DNA of 5,904 nt from Pseudomonadota bacterium (GCA_030608745.1 JAUWDQ010000162.1:1-5904); one strand, 5' to 3'. Shown: positions 1-5,009, counted from the stretch's first letter. Made by a program: numbers and translations. Notes: generated from the letters alone by a model not told the origin.

Positions 1-191
1 TGTGCTTTATTCACTATTCGTCTGGCAAACTCTTTATCTTCAATAACGCGCTTTATTCCATTGGCTAACTCGTGAACATTATCTGGTGCTACGAGCATGG
101 CATTCTGGTTATTCAATATATCCACCATTGGAATGGTATCGGTAGCCACAATAGGTTTTCCTGAAGACAGATATTCAAAAAGCTTTAATGA
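1..191 (-). pseudogene. C-terminal fragment of a GT4-family glycosyltransferase, fused out of frame to a dapA-like gene
   Basis: Read on the minus strand from about 191 to the window edge, the frame gives SLKLFEYLSSGKPIVAT, then a hydrophobic/NNQNAMLVAP segment, then VHELANGIKRVIED. This is the classic C-terminal nucleotide-sugar-binding segment of GT-B fold, family-4 (RfaB/WcaL-like) glycosyltransferases. The Glu of FEYL is the second Glu of the EX7E motif and GKPIVA is the following conserved strand. Such enzymes move a sugar from a nucleotide donor to cell-envelope glycans. No start codon, ribosome site or N-terminal acceptor domain is present. The frame begins abruptly where the dapA-like homology stops, one base out of register with it, and runs off the window at base 1. 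The fragment is more AT-rich than the dapA piece. It is therefore the tail of a foreign gene joined here by deletion or recombination, or by an assembly error. The family call is firm; the acceptor sugar is unknown. Confidence 0.8.
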
Positions 192-486
192 CCTCTTTGG
201 CATCCTGAGAGAGCAAGAGAGCTTCCATTGTGCTACAAGCCGCCGTCCCCGCAATAATTGGGATGCGTCCTTTGACGGCTTCGACCACGGTCTTGGTGAC
301 GAGTTTCTTCTCCTCCCGGAGAAGGTGAGGAAATTCCCCGGTTCCCCCCGCCGTCATGATAGCATGAACTCCTCCGTCTACCACGTATTGGGTTAGCTTC
401 TTCAATCCTTCGACATCTAATTCCCCCCTATCGTTGAAGGGTGTAGCGATAGCAGGGATGACGCCCTTGAGATCCTCGCTCCGCAT
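175..486 (-). pseudogene. Truncated DapA/NAL-family lyase (dihydrodipicolinate synthase-like aldolase), N-terminal third only
   Basis: About 103 residues beginning MRSEDLKGVIPAIATPF, the standard opening of the DHDPS/N-acetylneuraminate lyase family of class I (Schiff-base) aldolases. The substrate-carboxylate loop is seen as GGTGEFPHL, then EEKK and a strand ending IIAGTAACST. Full family members are about 290-300 residues. Here homology stops after SQDAKE, so the catalytic Tyr (about residue 135) and Schiff-base Lys (about 160) are gone, and four or five codons later a TGA ends the frame inside glycosyltransferase sequence. It cannot be an active aldolase. The second ATG (486) is preferred: AGGAGGTGA (498-490) lies 6 bases before it but only 3 before the ATG at 489. 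The Shine-Dalgarno directly follows the iclR-type stop codon, so the two genes were one transcription unit. The intact ancestor could have been a 2-keto-3-deoxy-acid aldolase or another pyruvate-dependent lyase; a biosynthetic DapA is less likely next to an IclR regulator. Confidence 0.85.
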
Positions 487-489
487 CAT

Positions 490-498
490 TCACCTCCT
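490..498 (-). promoter_or_regulatory. Strong Shine-Dalgarno site between the IclR-type gene and the dapA-like gene
   Basis: AGGAGGTGA on the minus strand follows the TAA stop of the regulator (501-499) without a gap and precedes two adjacent ATG codons (489 and 486). Spacing from AGGAGG is 3 and 6 bases, which favours the second ATG. The arrangement indicates translational coupling of the two genes. Confidence 0.8.
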
Positions 499-1311
499 TT
501 ATATTGCCTTCGCTAGCGCTTTACTTTCTTCGGAAAATCCCAGTCTTCGCGAAAGTTTCTTCCCTTCATTTTTGAGGAGTGGAGAAAACTCTTCCATTCT
601 CTCATTCGGAAGGCGAGTTGCAGGAGAAGATATACTTATGGCCGCGACAATTTCGCCATTATGGTTAAAAACCGGTGCTGCAATGCATACCTCTCCAAGA
701 GCTTGTTCTTCCCTGTCATATGCAATGTTGGTTTCCCTAATGGTCTTGATTTCCTCCTCCAATTCTTTTATTGAATCCAATGTGTTAGGCGTAAAAGGGA
801 TTAATTCAATTTCTTCATAATATCGTTGCCTATGACCATTATCCAAATGCGCCAAAAGAACCTTCCCCGCAGCTGTACAGTACAAAGGAACCCGACTTCC
901 CACCTGATTAGCCACACGCAGAGCATTCTGTGATTCCACCTGCAATATGTAAACACCCTCCCACCGATCCTTGATAACAAGATTTGCAGTTTCAAGGGTT
1001 GATTTACAAATTTCGTTTAAACAGGCCAGACCATATTTATACAGGTTTGTTTGATTCATAGCCAAGATACCCAGAAGCTGGGCATGCAATCCCAATCGGT
1101 ACTTTTGCGTTTCATCGTCCTGTTCTACGAATCCCCTCTTTCTCATTGTTTTCAATATTCTATAAACTGCTGTAATGTTAATGTCCAAGTCTTTACAAAT
1201 TTTTGTTAGTTTTACTCCTTCATTCTTTGAGGACAGATATTCGAGCACTGTAAGTCCATTATCAATGGACTTTACGTTACTATCCCTGTTATTCCTGCCG
1301 TATCTTTCCAT
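499..1311 (-). CDS. IclR-family transcriptional regulator
   Basis: A 270-residue protein, the usual length for the family. Residues about 15-75 form the N-terminal winged helix-turn-helix: SIDNGLTVLEYLSS, then KLTKICKDLDINITAVYRIL as the recognition region, then the wing GFVEQDDETQKYRLG. Residues about 85-260 form the GAF-like effector domain, with the signatures YCTAAGKVLLAHL (144-156) and, from about 198, YDREEQALGEVCIAAPVF followed by AAISISSP. Family members are dimers or tetramers that respond to a small organic acid and control adjacent catabolic genes. The ATG at 1311 is the only credible start: a TGA lies seven codons upstream in frame and no other start codon is near. It has no clear Shine-Dalgarno. 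A good promoter sits about 95 bases upstream. The dapA-like remnant follows in the same operon and was probably a target. The gene is visibly more AT-rich than those beyond base 2300. The effector is unknown. Confidence 0.95.
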   Translation of the reverse strand: MERYGRNNRDSNVKSIDNGLTVLEYLSSKNEGVKLTKICKDLDINITAVYRILKTMRKRGFVEQDDETQKYRLGLHAQLLGILAMNQTNLYKYGLACLNEICKSTLETANLVIKDRWEGVYILQVESQNALRVANQVGSRVPLYCTAAGKVLLAHLDNGHRQRYYEEIELIPFTPNTLDSIKELEEEIKTIRETNIAYDREEQALGEVCIAAPVFNHNGEIVAAISISSPATRLPNERMEEFSPLLKNEGKKLSRRLGFSEESKALAKAI

Positions 1312-1337
1312 AATTATTGGAAGGTATCAGAAGTTTA

Positions 1338-1396
1338 GAAAATCATGAAAAAAGGAATTTTCCGAAGCCAAGATTTTTTCTCATTGTGAAAATCAT
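1338..1396. repeat. Two copies of GAAAATCAT and a short palindrome in the regulator's leader, possible operator region
   Basis: GAAAATCAT occurs at 1338-1346 and again at 1388-1396, exactly 50 bases apart (about five helical turns). Between them GGAATTTTCC (1354-1363) has complementary arms GGAA/TTCC. IclR proteins commonly bind short palindromes near their own promoter, so this stretch just downstream of the predicted start could be an autoregulatory site. In such AT-rich DNA the repeats may be chance, so this is a weak call. Confidence 0.25.
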
Positions 1397-1404
1397 TTTT
1401 GCAT

Positions 1405-1433
1405 ATTGAAACAGATAACCATTTTCTTGTCAA
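1405..1433 (-). promoter_or_regulatory. Sigma70-type promoter for the IclR-family gene
   Basis: On the minus strand there is a perfect -35 TTGACA (1433-1428), a 17-base spacer and a -10 TTCAAT (1410-1405, four of six consensus bases) in AT-rich DNA. Transcription would begin near 1398, giving a leader of roughly 85-90 bases before the ATG at 1311. Position, orientation and spacing all fit. The start site itself is inferred. Confidence 0.55.
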
Positions 1434-1514
1434 CAAAAAAAATATCGATTTTTCAGAAAGCCCCACACCTGAGTCCCACACTTTTTTGGGATTGGGTAGA
1501 AAGGATGGCAATCA

Positions 1515-1691
1515 ATGGAAAGGATATTCACGGTAAAGAACGGAGAGGACCTTCAAAGGGTCCAGAAATGGGTAAATGGCGCCCTACTTCAGGCATATTA
1601 CAGGATAAAAAGGGCCAACCACGGCAAGATCCTCTGTTTTGAAGCTCAATTCACCATAAAGGAGAGAGACGGCGCCAGCTATAAACATTAG
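1515..1691 (+). CDS. Unrecognised 58-residue ORF, probably the first half of a frameshifted gene
   Basis: The frame starts at an ATG preceded by AGAAAGGA nine bases upstream and ends at TAG. Its product opens MERIFTVKNGEDLQRVQ and contains WVNGALLQAYYRIKRANHG followed by CFEAQFTIKERDG. It has the amphipathic mix of charged and hydrophobic residues of a real small globular protein, with no signal peptide, membrane segment or cysteine motif. I do not recognise the family. An in-frame TAG eight bases before the Shine-Dalgarno limits any upstream extension. It is on the opposite strand to all intact genes here. Another protein-like frame (1660-1881) overlaps its end in the +1 register and looks like its continuation. 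It may be a true 58-residue protein, but a broken ~112-residue gene is the better reading. Short, and judged on composition only. Confidence 0.45.
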   Translation: MERIFTVKNGEDLQRVQKWVNGALLQAYYRIKRANHGKILCFEAQFTIKERDGASYKH

Positions 1692-1881
1692 CGGCCCAGA
1701 AAATGTCGATTTTAAGGGCGATTTAATCCGATATGAGGTGTGGGTCTGGCACCCTCTAAATGAGACGGCTGCTGAATTTGATGTAAGAATTCCAGTTTCT
1801 CCGGTTGAGTCAAACTTAATATTTCTACTGCAATCAATAGAATTAGACATCGGTGAGACCTATCAATCAAGTTCATCTTGA
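1660..1881 (+). pseudogene. Continuation of the 1515 ORF in the +1 frame, without a normal start codon
   Basis: After a TAA at 1657-1659 this frame stays open for 73 codons to a TGA at 1879-1881. From 1681 it reads INISGPENVDFKGDL, then IRYEVWVWHPLNETAAEFD, VRIPVSPVESN and LQSIELDIGETYQ. This alternation of strand-forming and polar residues looks like a genuine beta-rich domain. No ATG is present, and no GTG or TTG before 1738. Joined to the preceding ORF anywhere between 1660 and 1688, the two give a smooth protein of about 112 residues (FTIKERDG... into ...INISGPENV). One extra base, or the loss of one GA unit from the GAGAGAGA run at 1662-1669, would explain the break. An alternative is a coupled ORF initiating at a rare ATA/ATT codon behind AAAGGAGAG (1658-1666). 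No family recognised. Confidence 0.45.
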
Positions 1882-1995
1882 ATTACAATAAGCCAGGGCC
1901 ATCACTAATGGGATTTTGCAGAGGTACTGCATGCCTTCGAGGCGACGCGCTCGATCTGAATTTCTATGGCCAAAGACCATCCACGGTCTTTTTAG

Positions 1996-2127
1996 ATATG
2001 TAATACGTCGCTCATGTTTGTGTGCATCACGCTTCTCGGGGCCATCGGCTTGGTGCTATTCAAACTGGTTTCCTATCTTGAGAGGGTCTGCATACCCTGG
2101 CATGAGAAAACGCAGCAGGTAACCTAA
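1996..2127 (+). pseudogene. C-terminal remnant of a NitT/TauT-type ABC transporter permease
   Basis: After a TAG at 1993-1995 the plus strand encodes about 43 residues, including NTSLMFVCITLLGAIGLVLF, then KLVSYLERVCIPWHEK, and stops at TAA (2125-2127). This matches the way SsuC/TauC/nitrate-type permeases end: a short NTSLMF-like lead-in, a last transmembrane helix rich in Gly/Leu, then a basic LERR..PWH cytoplasmic tail. Full permeases are about 250-270 residues, so more than 80% of the gene is missing, including the EAA loop that contacts the ATPase. There is no start codon at a sensible place other than the internal ATG at 2014. A weak hint that decayed permease sequence extends upstream is an NFYGQR segment in another frame near 1950-1970, resembling the GEFYG loop of these proteins. 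This is a non-functional relic on the strand opposite to the intact genes. Confidence 0.5.
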
Positions 2128-2179
2128 AATCGTCGTTTCAGAAATGGGTGACTCGAGCAGCGGTAGGGACAAGAGATGA

Positions 2180-2199
2180 GGGGACAGACCTATATTCCC
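2180..2199 (+). repeat. GGGGACAGACCTA motif, solitary RAYT/REP-type end sequence
   Basis: GGGGACAGACCTATATTCCC resembles the GGGGTCA(A)ACCTA motifs at 4749-4760 and 4984-5004 that bracket a transposase remnant in this window. From general knowledge, GGGG(T/A)CAGACCTA sequences accompany REP-associated tyrosine transposases in many deltaproteobacterial genomes. Here no transposase is visible next to it. Confidence 0.4.
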
Positions 2200-2302
2200 G
2201 ACAAAACCCCGCCCTACCAGATCCAAAGTGACGGATCGGGGATCAGAGACGAGCGATTAAGGCCAGATCAATCAGGAAATTGAACCTCCTCGACGCGTTC
2301 TC

Positions 2303-3421
2303 CTAGCCCAAAACAATCAGTTCCGGCCCAAAGTGGGATGTCATGTTCTCCACCCCATCCTTGGTGACGATGACGTTATCCTCCAGGTGAAAACCCATCT
2401 TCTTATCCCTGGTTTCGTAGACCGGCTCGATGGCGAACACCATCCCTTCCTCAAGTGTTGTATCCGTGTGGGCCGCAATGAAGGGCTCCTCGTGTAGGCT
2501 CAGCCCCAGACCGTGCCCCAGGAAACGCATGGCAGGCTCCATGTCATACTTCTTGAACGTGTTCACGAAGATCTGCCAGAGGTCCTTCGTGCTGGCCCCC
2601 GGCCGGATGGTCGAATGGATGGCGGCCATGGTTTCCTGCATCCGAGCCCAGGCATCCCGTTGAATCTGGCTAGCCTCGCCAACGACGAACGCCCGCCCGG
2701 TATCGGATAGGTATCCACCCACTTCGACGAAGGTATCGATCTTTACGACCTCCCCACTTTTCATGCGGTATTCGCCGGGCGTAGGGTTAGAGTAGGTGCT
2801 CCGCTCACCCGCGGCCACTTGCACCATGAGGACCCTGTCGGCCCCGTGCTCAATTGCCCGGTCCACGACGTGACGGTAGATCTCACGCTCGGTTACCCCG
2901 ACATGCACATGAAGGTGGGCCTCTGCCTGGGCCAGGTCGGCAATCCGCGCTGCCTTGCGCAGCCTATCGAGCTCGTCGGGCGTCTTGACCATCCGTGCGT
3001 ATCTGAAGGCCTCGCAGCCGTCCTCCCACTGGGCTCGCTGCAGGTGCGTCTTCAGTACCTCCCACCTATTGGCCGAAAGACTGTCCATCTCGAGCCCAAT
3101 CCGCCCTTTGGCCAGCCCCATGTCCTTCAGAATCCCGGCCAGAACCTTCATGGGATCGTCGGCGAACTGATCGTAGGGCCGGAAGTCCCGAACGGCGCTC
3201 CGCTCTTCCGCCTCAGGAAGCTCATTGGACGTGAGAAGCAGGACGGATTTCCCATCCCGGTTGACCACCACAGCAAACTGCCGATGGCGCAAATTCAAGA
3301 ACTGAGACGGAATCAGGTATCCGATCCCGTAGGCCACGTTCTCTGTCGAGAAGGCAGCCAGAGCGTCCAGTCCAAATCTCTCCATTGCCTCTTTCTGCCG
3401 TGCCAGTATCTGCTCGTTCAT
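2303..3421 (-). CDS. M24-family metallopeptidase-fold enzyme (Xaa-Pro peptidase/creatinase-like)
   Basis: A 372-residue cytoplasmic protein with the two-domain layout of aminopeptidase P and creatinase. The N-terminal creatinase-like domain (about 1-145) contains FGLDALAAFSTENVAYGIGY. The C-terminal pita-bread domain (about 150-372) carries the complete metal set: D229 (KIDTF), D240 (SDTGR), H303 (GHGLG), E332 (IEPVYE) and E347 (HLEDN). H310 in SLHEEP fits the second active-site His. It should therefore be an active dinuclear-metal hydrolase. M24 proteins cleave Xaa-Pro bonds, but relatives hydrolyse creatine or ectoine or lyse DMSP, so the substrate is open. The ATG at 3421 is chosen because GAGGTG lies four bases upstream and family homology begins there; a TTG at 3466 would add 15 unlike residues. 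It lies 53 bases downstream of the enolase-superfamily gene on the same strand, probably one operon. No clear terminator follows. Confidence 0.93.
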   Translation of the reverse strand: MNEQILARQKEAMERFGLDALAAFSTENVAYGIGYLIPSQFLNLRHRQFAVVVNRDGKSVLLLTSNELPEAEERSAVRDFRPYDQFADDPMKVLAGILKDMGLAKGRIGLEMDSLSANRWEVLKTHLQRAQWEDGCEAFRYARMVKTPDELDRLRKAARIADLAQAEAHLHVHVGVTEREIYRHVVDRAIEHGADRVLMVQVAAGERSTYSNPTPGEYRMKSGEVVKIDTFVEVGGYLSDTGRAFVVGEASQIQRDAWARMQETMAAIHSTIRPGASTKDLWQIFVNTFKKYDMEPAMRFLGHGLGLSLHEEPFIAAHTDTTLEEGMVFAIEPVYETRDKKMGFHLEDNVIVTKDGVENMTSHFGPELIVLG

Positions 3422-3474
3422 AATACACCTCGCTATTAAAACGAACTCCATTTCGTTATATGCCAAACCAGACC

Positions 3475-4632
3475 TTAGTCGGTCCGGTACTCAGCCAGTC
3501 GGTCGTCGTCCAATTCAACTCCCAGGCCCGGGCCATCCGGAACTCGGAGGCTTCCGTTTTCATAATGGAAGGGTTGTCGAATAATGTCATCGAGGTAGAA
3601 GACCCCGGCTACCTTCGTTTGTTCCTTTCCCTTAAGGGTGGTTACGGGAAAAACGCTCGCAAGGGTAACAATACCGGTGGAGGCGACCAGGTGCAAATTA
3701 GCTGCGGTCCCGACTCCCGTCTCGGCCGAGCCATTGACATTGCACAGAATTCCGGTGGCTTCGGCCACGGCGGCTACCTTCTTAGCCTTGAACAAGCCTC
3801 CCGGCTTTGTGGTATAAAGGGAAAACGCATCCGCGGCTCCCTTTTTCTGGATTTCCAGGATATCCTGGGAAGTCCAGGCGCTTTCATCCGCCATGACAAG
3901 GCAGGGTACAGCGGCGCGGACCTCAGCCATCGCATCGAGTCCCTCCACAGGCTGCTCCGCCATGGAGATGCCGTATTCGCACATCTGCCTGATCGCCTGT
4001 ATGGCCACTTTGGGTGAGGGATAACCCTGGTTGGCATCCACGGTGATCTCAATCTCGTCCGAAAGAGCCTTACGCAACTCCCGAACCATCGTAACATCCT
4101 GCTCGGCATCGATGCCCACCTTGACTTTAATAGTCCGGATCCCCTCGTCGACCGCGGCTACGGCTTCGTTCACAGCCGTCTGGGTATCCATGATTCCCAG
4201 ACTGTGCGCCAGCGGTACCTCCGCCCGGTTGCATCCACCCAGAAGACGGTAAACCGGAACTCCGAGGGCTTTTCCCATGATGTCGTAAAGAGCGATATCG
4301 ATAGCGGCCTTGGCGTATGGATATCCCTTGACCGTGCGGTCCATAATGGTATGGATAACCTCGATGTCGAAGGGATCCTGACCGGTAATGCCTGGTAGGA
4401 GATACTCCTTTATAATGTGTACAGTAGTGCCGGGCAATTCCCCGAAGTAACGCATATGATCTCCACCCCACATCGGCAGGACCGTCGCCTCCCCAAGACC
4501 CTGGGTACCCTCGTCGGTCAGCAGTCTTACGATTACGTATCGCCCCAAACGCCCCTCTCGGTCGAAGCTCATCCGGTGGGCTCGCCGGGGCGGAAGGTCG
4601 ACACGAACGGTCTCAACGCCTGTGATCCTCAT
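3475..4632 (-). CDS. Enolase-superfamily enzyme, MLE subgroup (mandelate racemase/muconate lactonizing enzyme family)
   Basis: A 385-residue protein of family length, opening MRITGVETVRVDLP. The N-terminal capping domain (1-125) has GLGEATVLP in its loop and a YPYAKAAIDIALYDIMGKALG helix. The barrel (about 130-370) shows the MLE-type catalytic set: K169-x-K171 in TIKVKVG, metal ligands D199 (VDANQGY), E226 (AEQP) and D249 (ADES), and K276 (TTKPGG) as the opposite general acid/base. NGSAETGVGTAA (300-311) and VPDGPGLGVELD close the barrel. These enzymes abstract a proton alpha to a carboxylate. Two lysines facing each other suit a cycloisomerase, N-acylamino-acid racemase, dipeptide or betaine epimerase better than a sugar-acid dehydratase. 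The M24 neighbour mildly favours an amino-acid or peptide-like substrate. It has its own upstream promoter. GAGGAG abuts the ATG with no spacer, which is unusual, but no better start exists. The substrate is not identifiable. Confidence 0.95.
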   Translation of the reverse strand: MRITGVETVRVDLPPRRAHRMSFDREGRLGRYVIVRLLTDEGTQGLGEATVLPMWGGDHMRYFGELPGTTVHIIKEYLLPGITGQDPFDIEVIHTIMDRTVKGYPYAKAAIDIALYDIMGKALGVPVYRLLGGCNRAEVPLAHSLGIMDTQTAVNEAVAAVDEGIRTIKVKVGIDAEQDVTMVRELRKALSDEIEITVDANQGYPSPKVAIQAIRQMCEYGISMAEQPVEGLDAMAEVRAAVPCLVMADESAWTSQDILEIQKKGAADAFSLYTTKPGGLFKAKKVAAVAEATGILCNVNGSAETGVGTAANLHLVASTGIVTLASVFPVTTLKGKEQTKVAGVFYLDDIIRQPFHYENGSLRVPDGPGLGVELDDDRLAEYRTD

Positions 4633-4665
4633 CTCCTCGTACTTCCGGATTGGATGGCGAAAAAA

Positions 4666-4694
4666 ACAATAGCTTTCAATTCATAGAACGTCAA
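4666..4694 (-). promoter_or_regulatory. Sigma70-type promoter for the enolase-superfamily/M24 gene pair
   Basis: On the minus strand, TTGACG (4694-4689, five of six) is followed by a 17-base spacer and TATTGT (4671-4666, four of six). A start near 4659 would leave a leader of about 27 bases before the ATG at 4632. This gives the two downstream genes a promoter independent of the aldehyde oxidoreductase gene. Confidence 0.5.
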
Positions 4695-4697
4695 GCT

Positions 4698-4733
4698 AAA
4701 AAAGCCTCTGAAAGCCCTTTTCCTTGGGCTCTT
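4698..4733 (-). terminator. Possible intrinsic terminator upstream of the enolase-superfamily gene
   Basis: On the minus strand AAGAGCC (4733-4727) can pair, with one G-U, with GGCTTTT (4706-4700), ending in a run of six T (4703-4698). A competing inner hairpin AGCCC/GGGCT (4730-4726 with 4717-4713, loop of eight) sits within the same stretch. It could stop read-through from the right just before the promoter at 4694. The loop is large and the fold is only by eye. Confidence 0.3.
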
Positions 4734-4748
4734 AGAAGGACTGGATTG

Positions 4749-4760
4749 GGGGTCACCTAT
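4749..4760 (+). repeat. GGGGTCACCTAT motif, left boundary of the transposase remnant
   Basis: GGGGTCACCTAT matches, in inverted orientation, the GGGGTCAAACCTAC read on the minus strand at 5004-4984. The pair brackets the RAYT C-terminal remnant over about 250 bases, as expected for the ends of a decayed REP/RAYT element. Confidence 0.4.
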
Positions 4761-4785
4761 GAAGGCACTTGCAGATTTGGGGTTA

Positions 4786-4803
4786 CTAGATTTGCTAGAT
4801 TTG
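4786..4803 (+). repeat. Tandem duplication of CTAGATTTG
   Basis: CTAGATTTG is repeated twice head to tail, and a third AGATTTG lies just upstream at 4773-4779. This small tandem repeat is inside the bracketed remnant and outside any supported gene. Confidence 0.6.
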
Positions 4804-4817
4804 GCGGCACCCATTAA

Positions 4818-4994
4818 AATACAATTGACAAAGAAGAAGTTCTTGTGCCTGGCGGGAAAAACTCTTTGTTGGGGGCTCATTTTGGGATAACTCCTCAGGC
4901 AGTCACTAATATACTTACAGAGATAGAAAAAAACAAACGTATAGAATTAAAAAAGGTACGAGAGGAAATAAACGAAATTAGATGTAAATTGTAG
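4818..4994 (+). pseudogene. C-terminal remnant of a REP-associated (RAYT/IS200-like) transposase
   Basis: After a TAA at 4815-4817 the plus strand is open for 58 codons to TAG (4992-4994), with no start codon in a useful place. It reads DKEEVLVPGGKNSLL, then AHFGITPQAVTNIL, then TEIEKNKRIELKKVREEI and a Lys/Glu-rich end. Many RAYT (Y1/TnpA-REP) proteins of anaerobic proteobacteria finish this way: a KEEVL.PG linker, then a small DnaA-C/HTH-like motif of the form HFGI..QAVT, then a charged helix. The N-terminal Y1 nuclease domain with HUH and catalytic Tyr is absent. The linker runs almost directly into the HTH-like part, so roughly 25 residues appear deleted in between as well. GGGGTCA-type motifs lie on both sides. 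It is dead DNA of mobile origin. The assignment rests on remembered family features and is moderately sure. Confidence 0.55.
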
Positions 4995-5004
4995 GTTTGA
5001 CCCC
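4984..5004 (-). repeat. GGGGTCAAACCTACA motif, right boundary of the transposase remnant
   Basis: Read on the minus strand from 5004, GGGGTCAAACCTACAATTT overlaps the last codons and stop of the RAYT remnant. It is the inverted counterpart of the motif at 4749-4760 and is similar to the one at 2180-2199. Confidence 0.5.
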
Positions 5005-5009
5005 AAACA

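Noticed and set aside
1406..1642. Plus-strand 78-codon frame starting at 1406
   Set aside because: It overlaps the regulator's promoter, and its residues (many Pro, Lys, Trp, Gln) do not look like a folded protein. The overlapping frame from 1515 is much more protein-like.
1584..1850. Minus-strand 88-codon frame
   Set aside because: It is antisense to the two protein-like plus-strand frames and has no ribosome site or recognisable motif.
1908..2003. Plus-strand 31-codon frame starting MGFCRGTACL
   Set aside because: Too short and without a ribosome site. The NFYGQR part might be decayed permease sequence, but this cannot be supported alone.
1916..2122. Plus-strand 68-codon frame
   Set aside because: Arg/Ser/Cys-rich product typical of an out-of-register reading. 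The adjacent frame gives the permease tail.
2213..2240. GATCC/GGATC hairpin beyond the M24 gene as a terminator
   Set aside because: The stem is only five bases and no T-run follows on the minus strand.
2176..2283. Plus-strand 35-codon frame beginning MRGQTYIPDK
   Set aside because: It is made largely of the GGGGACAGACCTA repeat and adjacent low-information sequence, with no motif.
2819..3439. Long plus-strand frame of 206 codons antisense to the M24 gene
   Set aside because: GC-rich antisense shadow of a gene with a complete metal-ligand set. Its product has no family features.
3422..3466. TTG start at 3466 for the M24 gene
   Set aside because: It adds 15 residues unlike the family. The ATG at 3421 has GAGGTG at good spacing and matches the usual N-terminus.
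4650..4815. Plus-strand open stretch with NNSFQFIERQAKKAS and a Phe/Arg/Gly-rich end, just before the RAYT remnant
   Set aside because: No start codon with a ribosome site. It crosses the promoter and the tandem repeat, and shows no RAYT nuclease motif.
4629..4880. Minus-strand 83-codon frame just upstream of the enolase-superfamily gene
   Set aside because: Its product is Ser/Lys/Pro-rich and low in complexity. It runs through the promoter, the candidate terminator and the tandem repeat, and opposes the RAYT remnant frame. No ribosome site.
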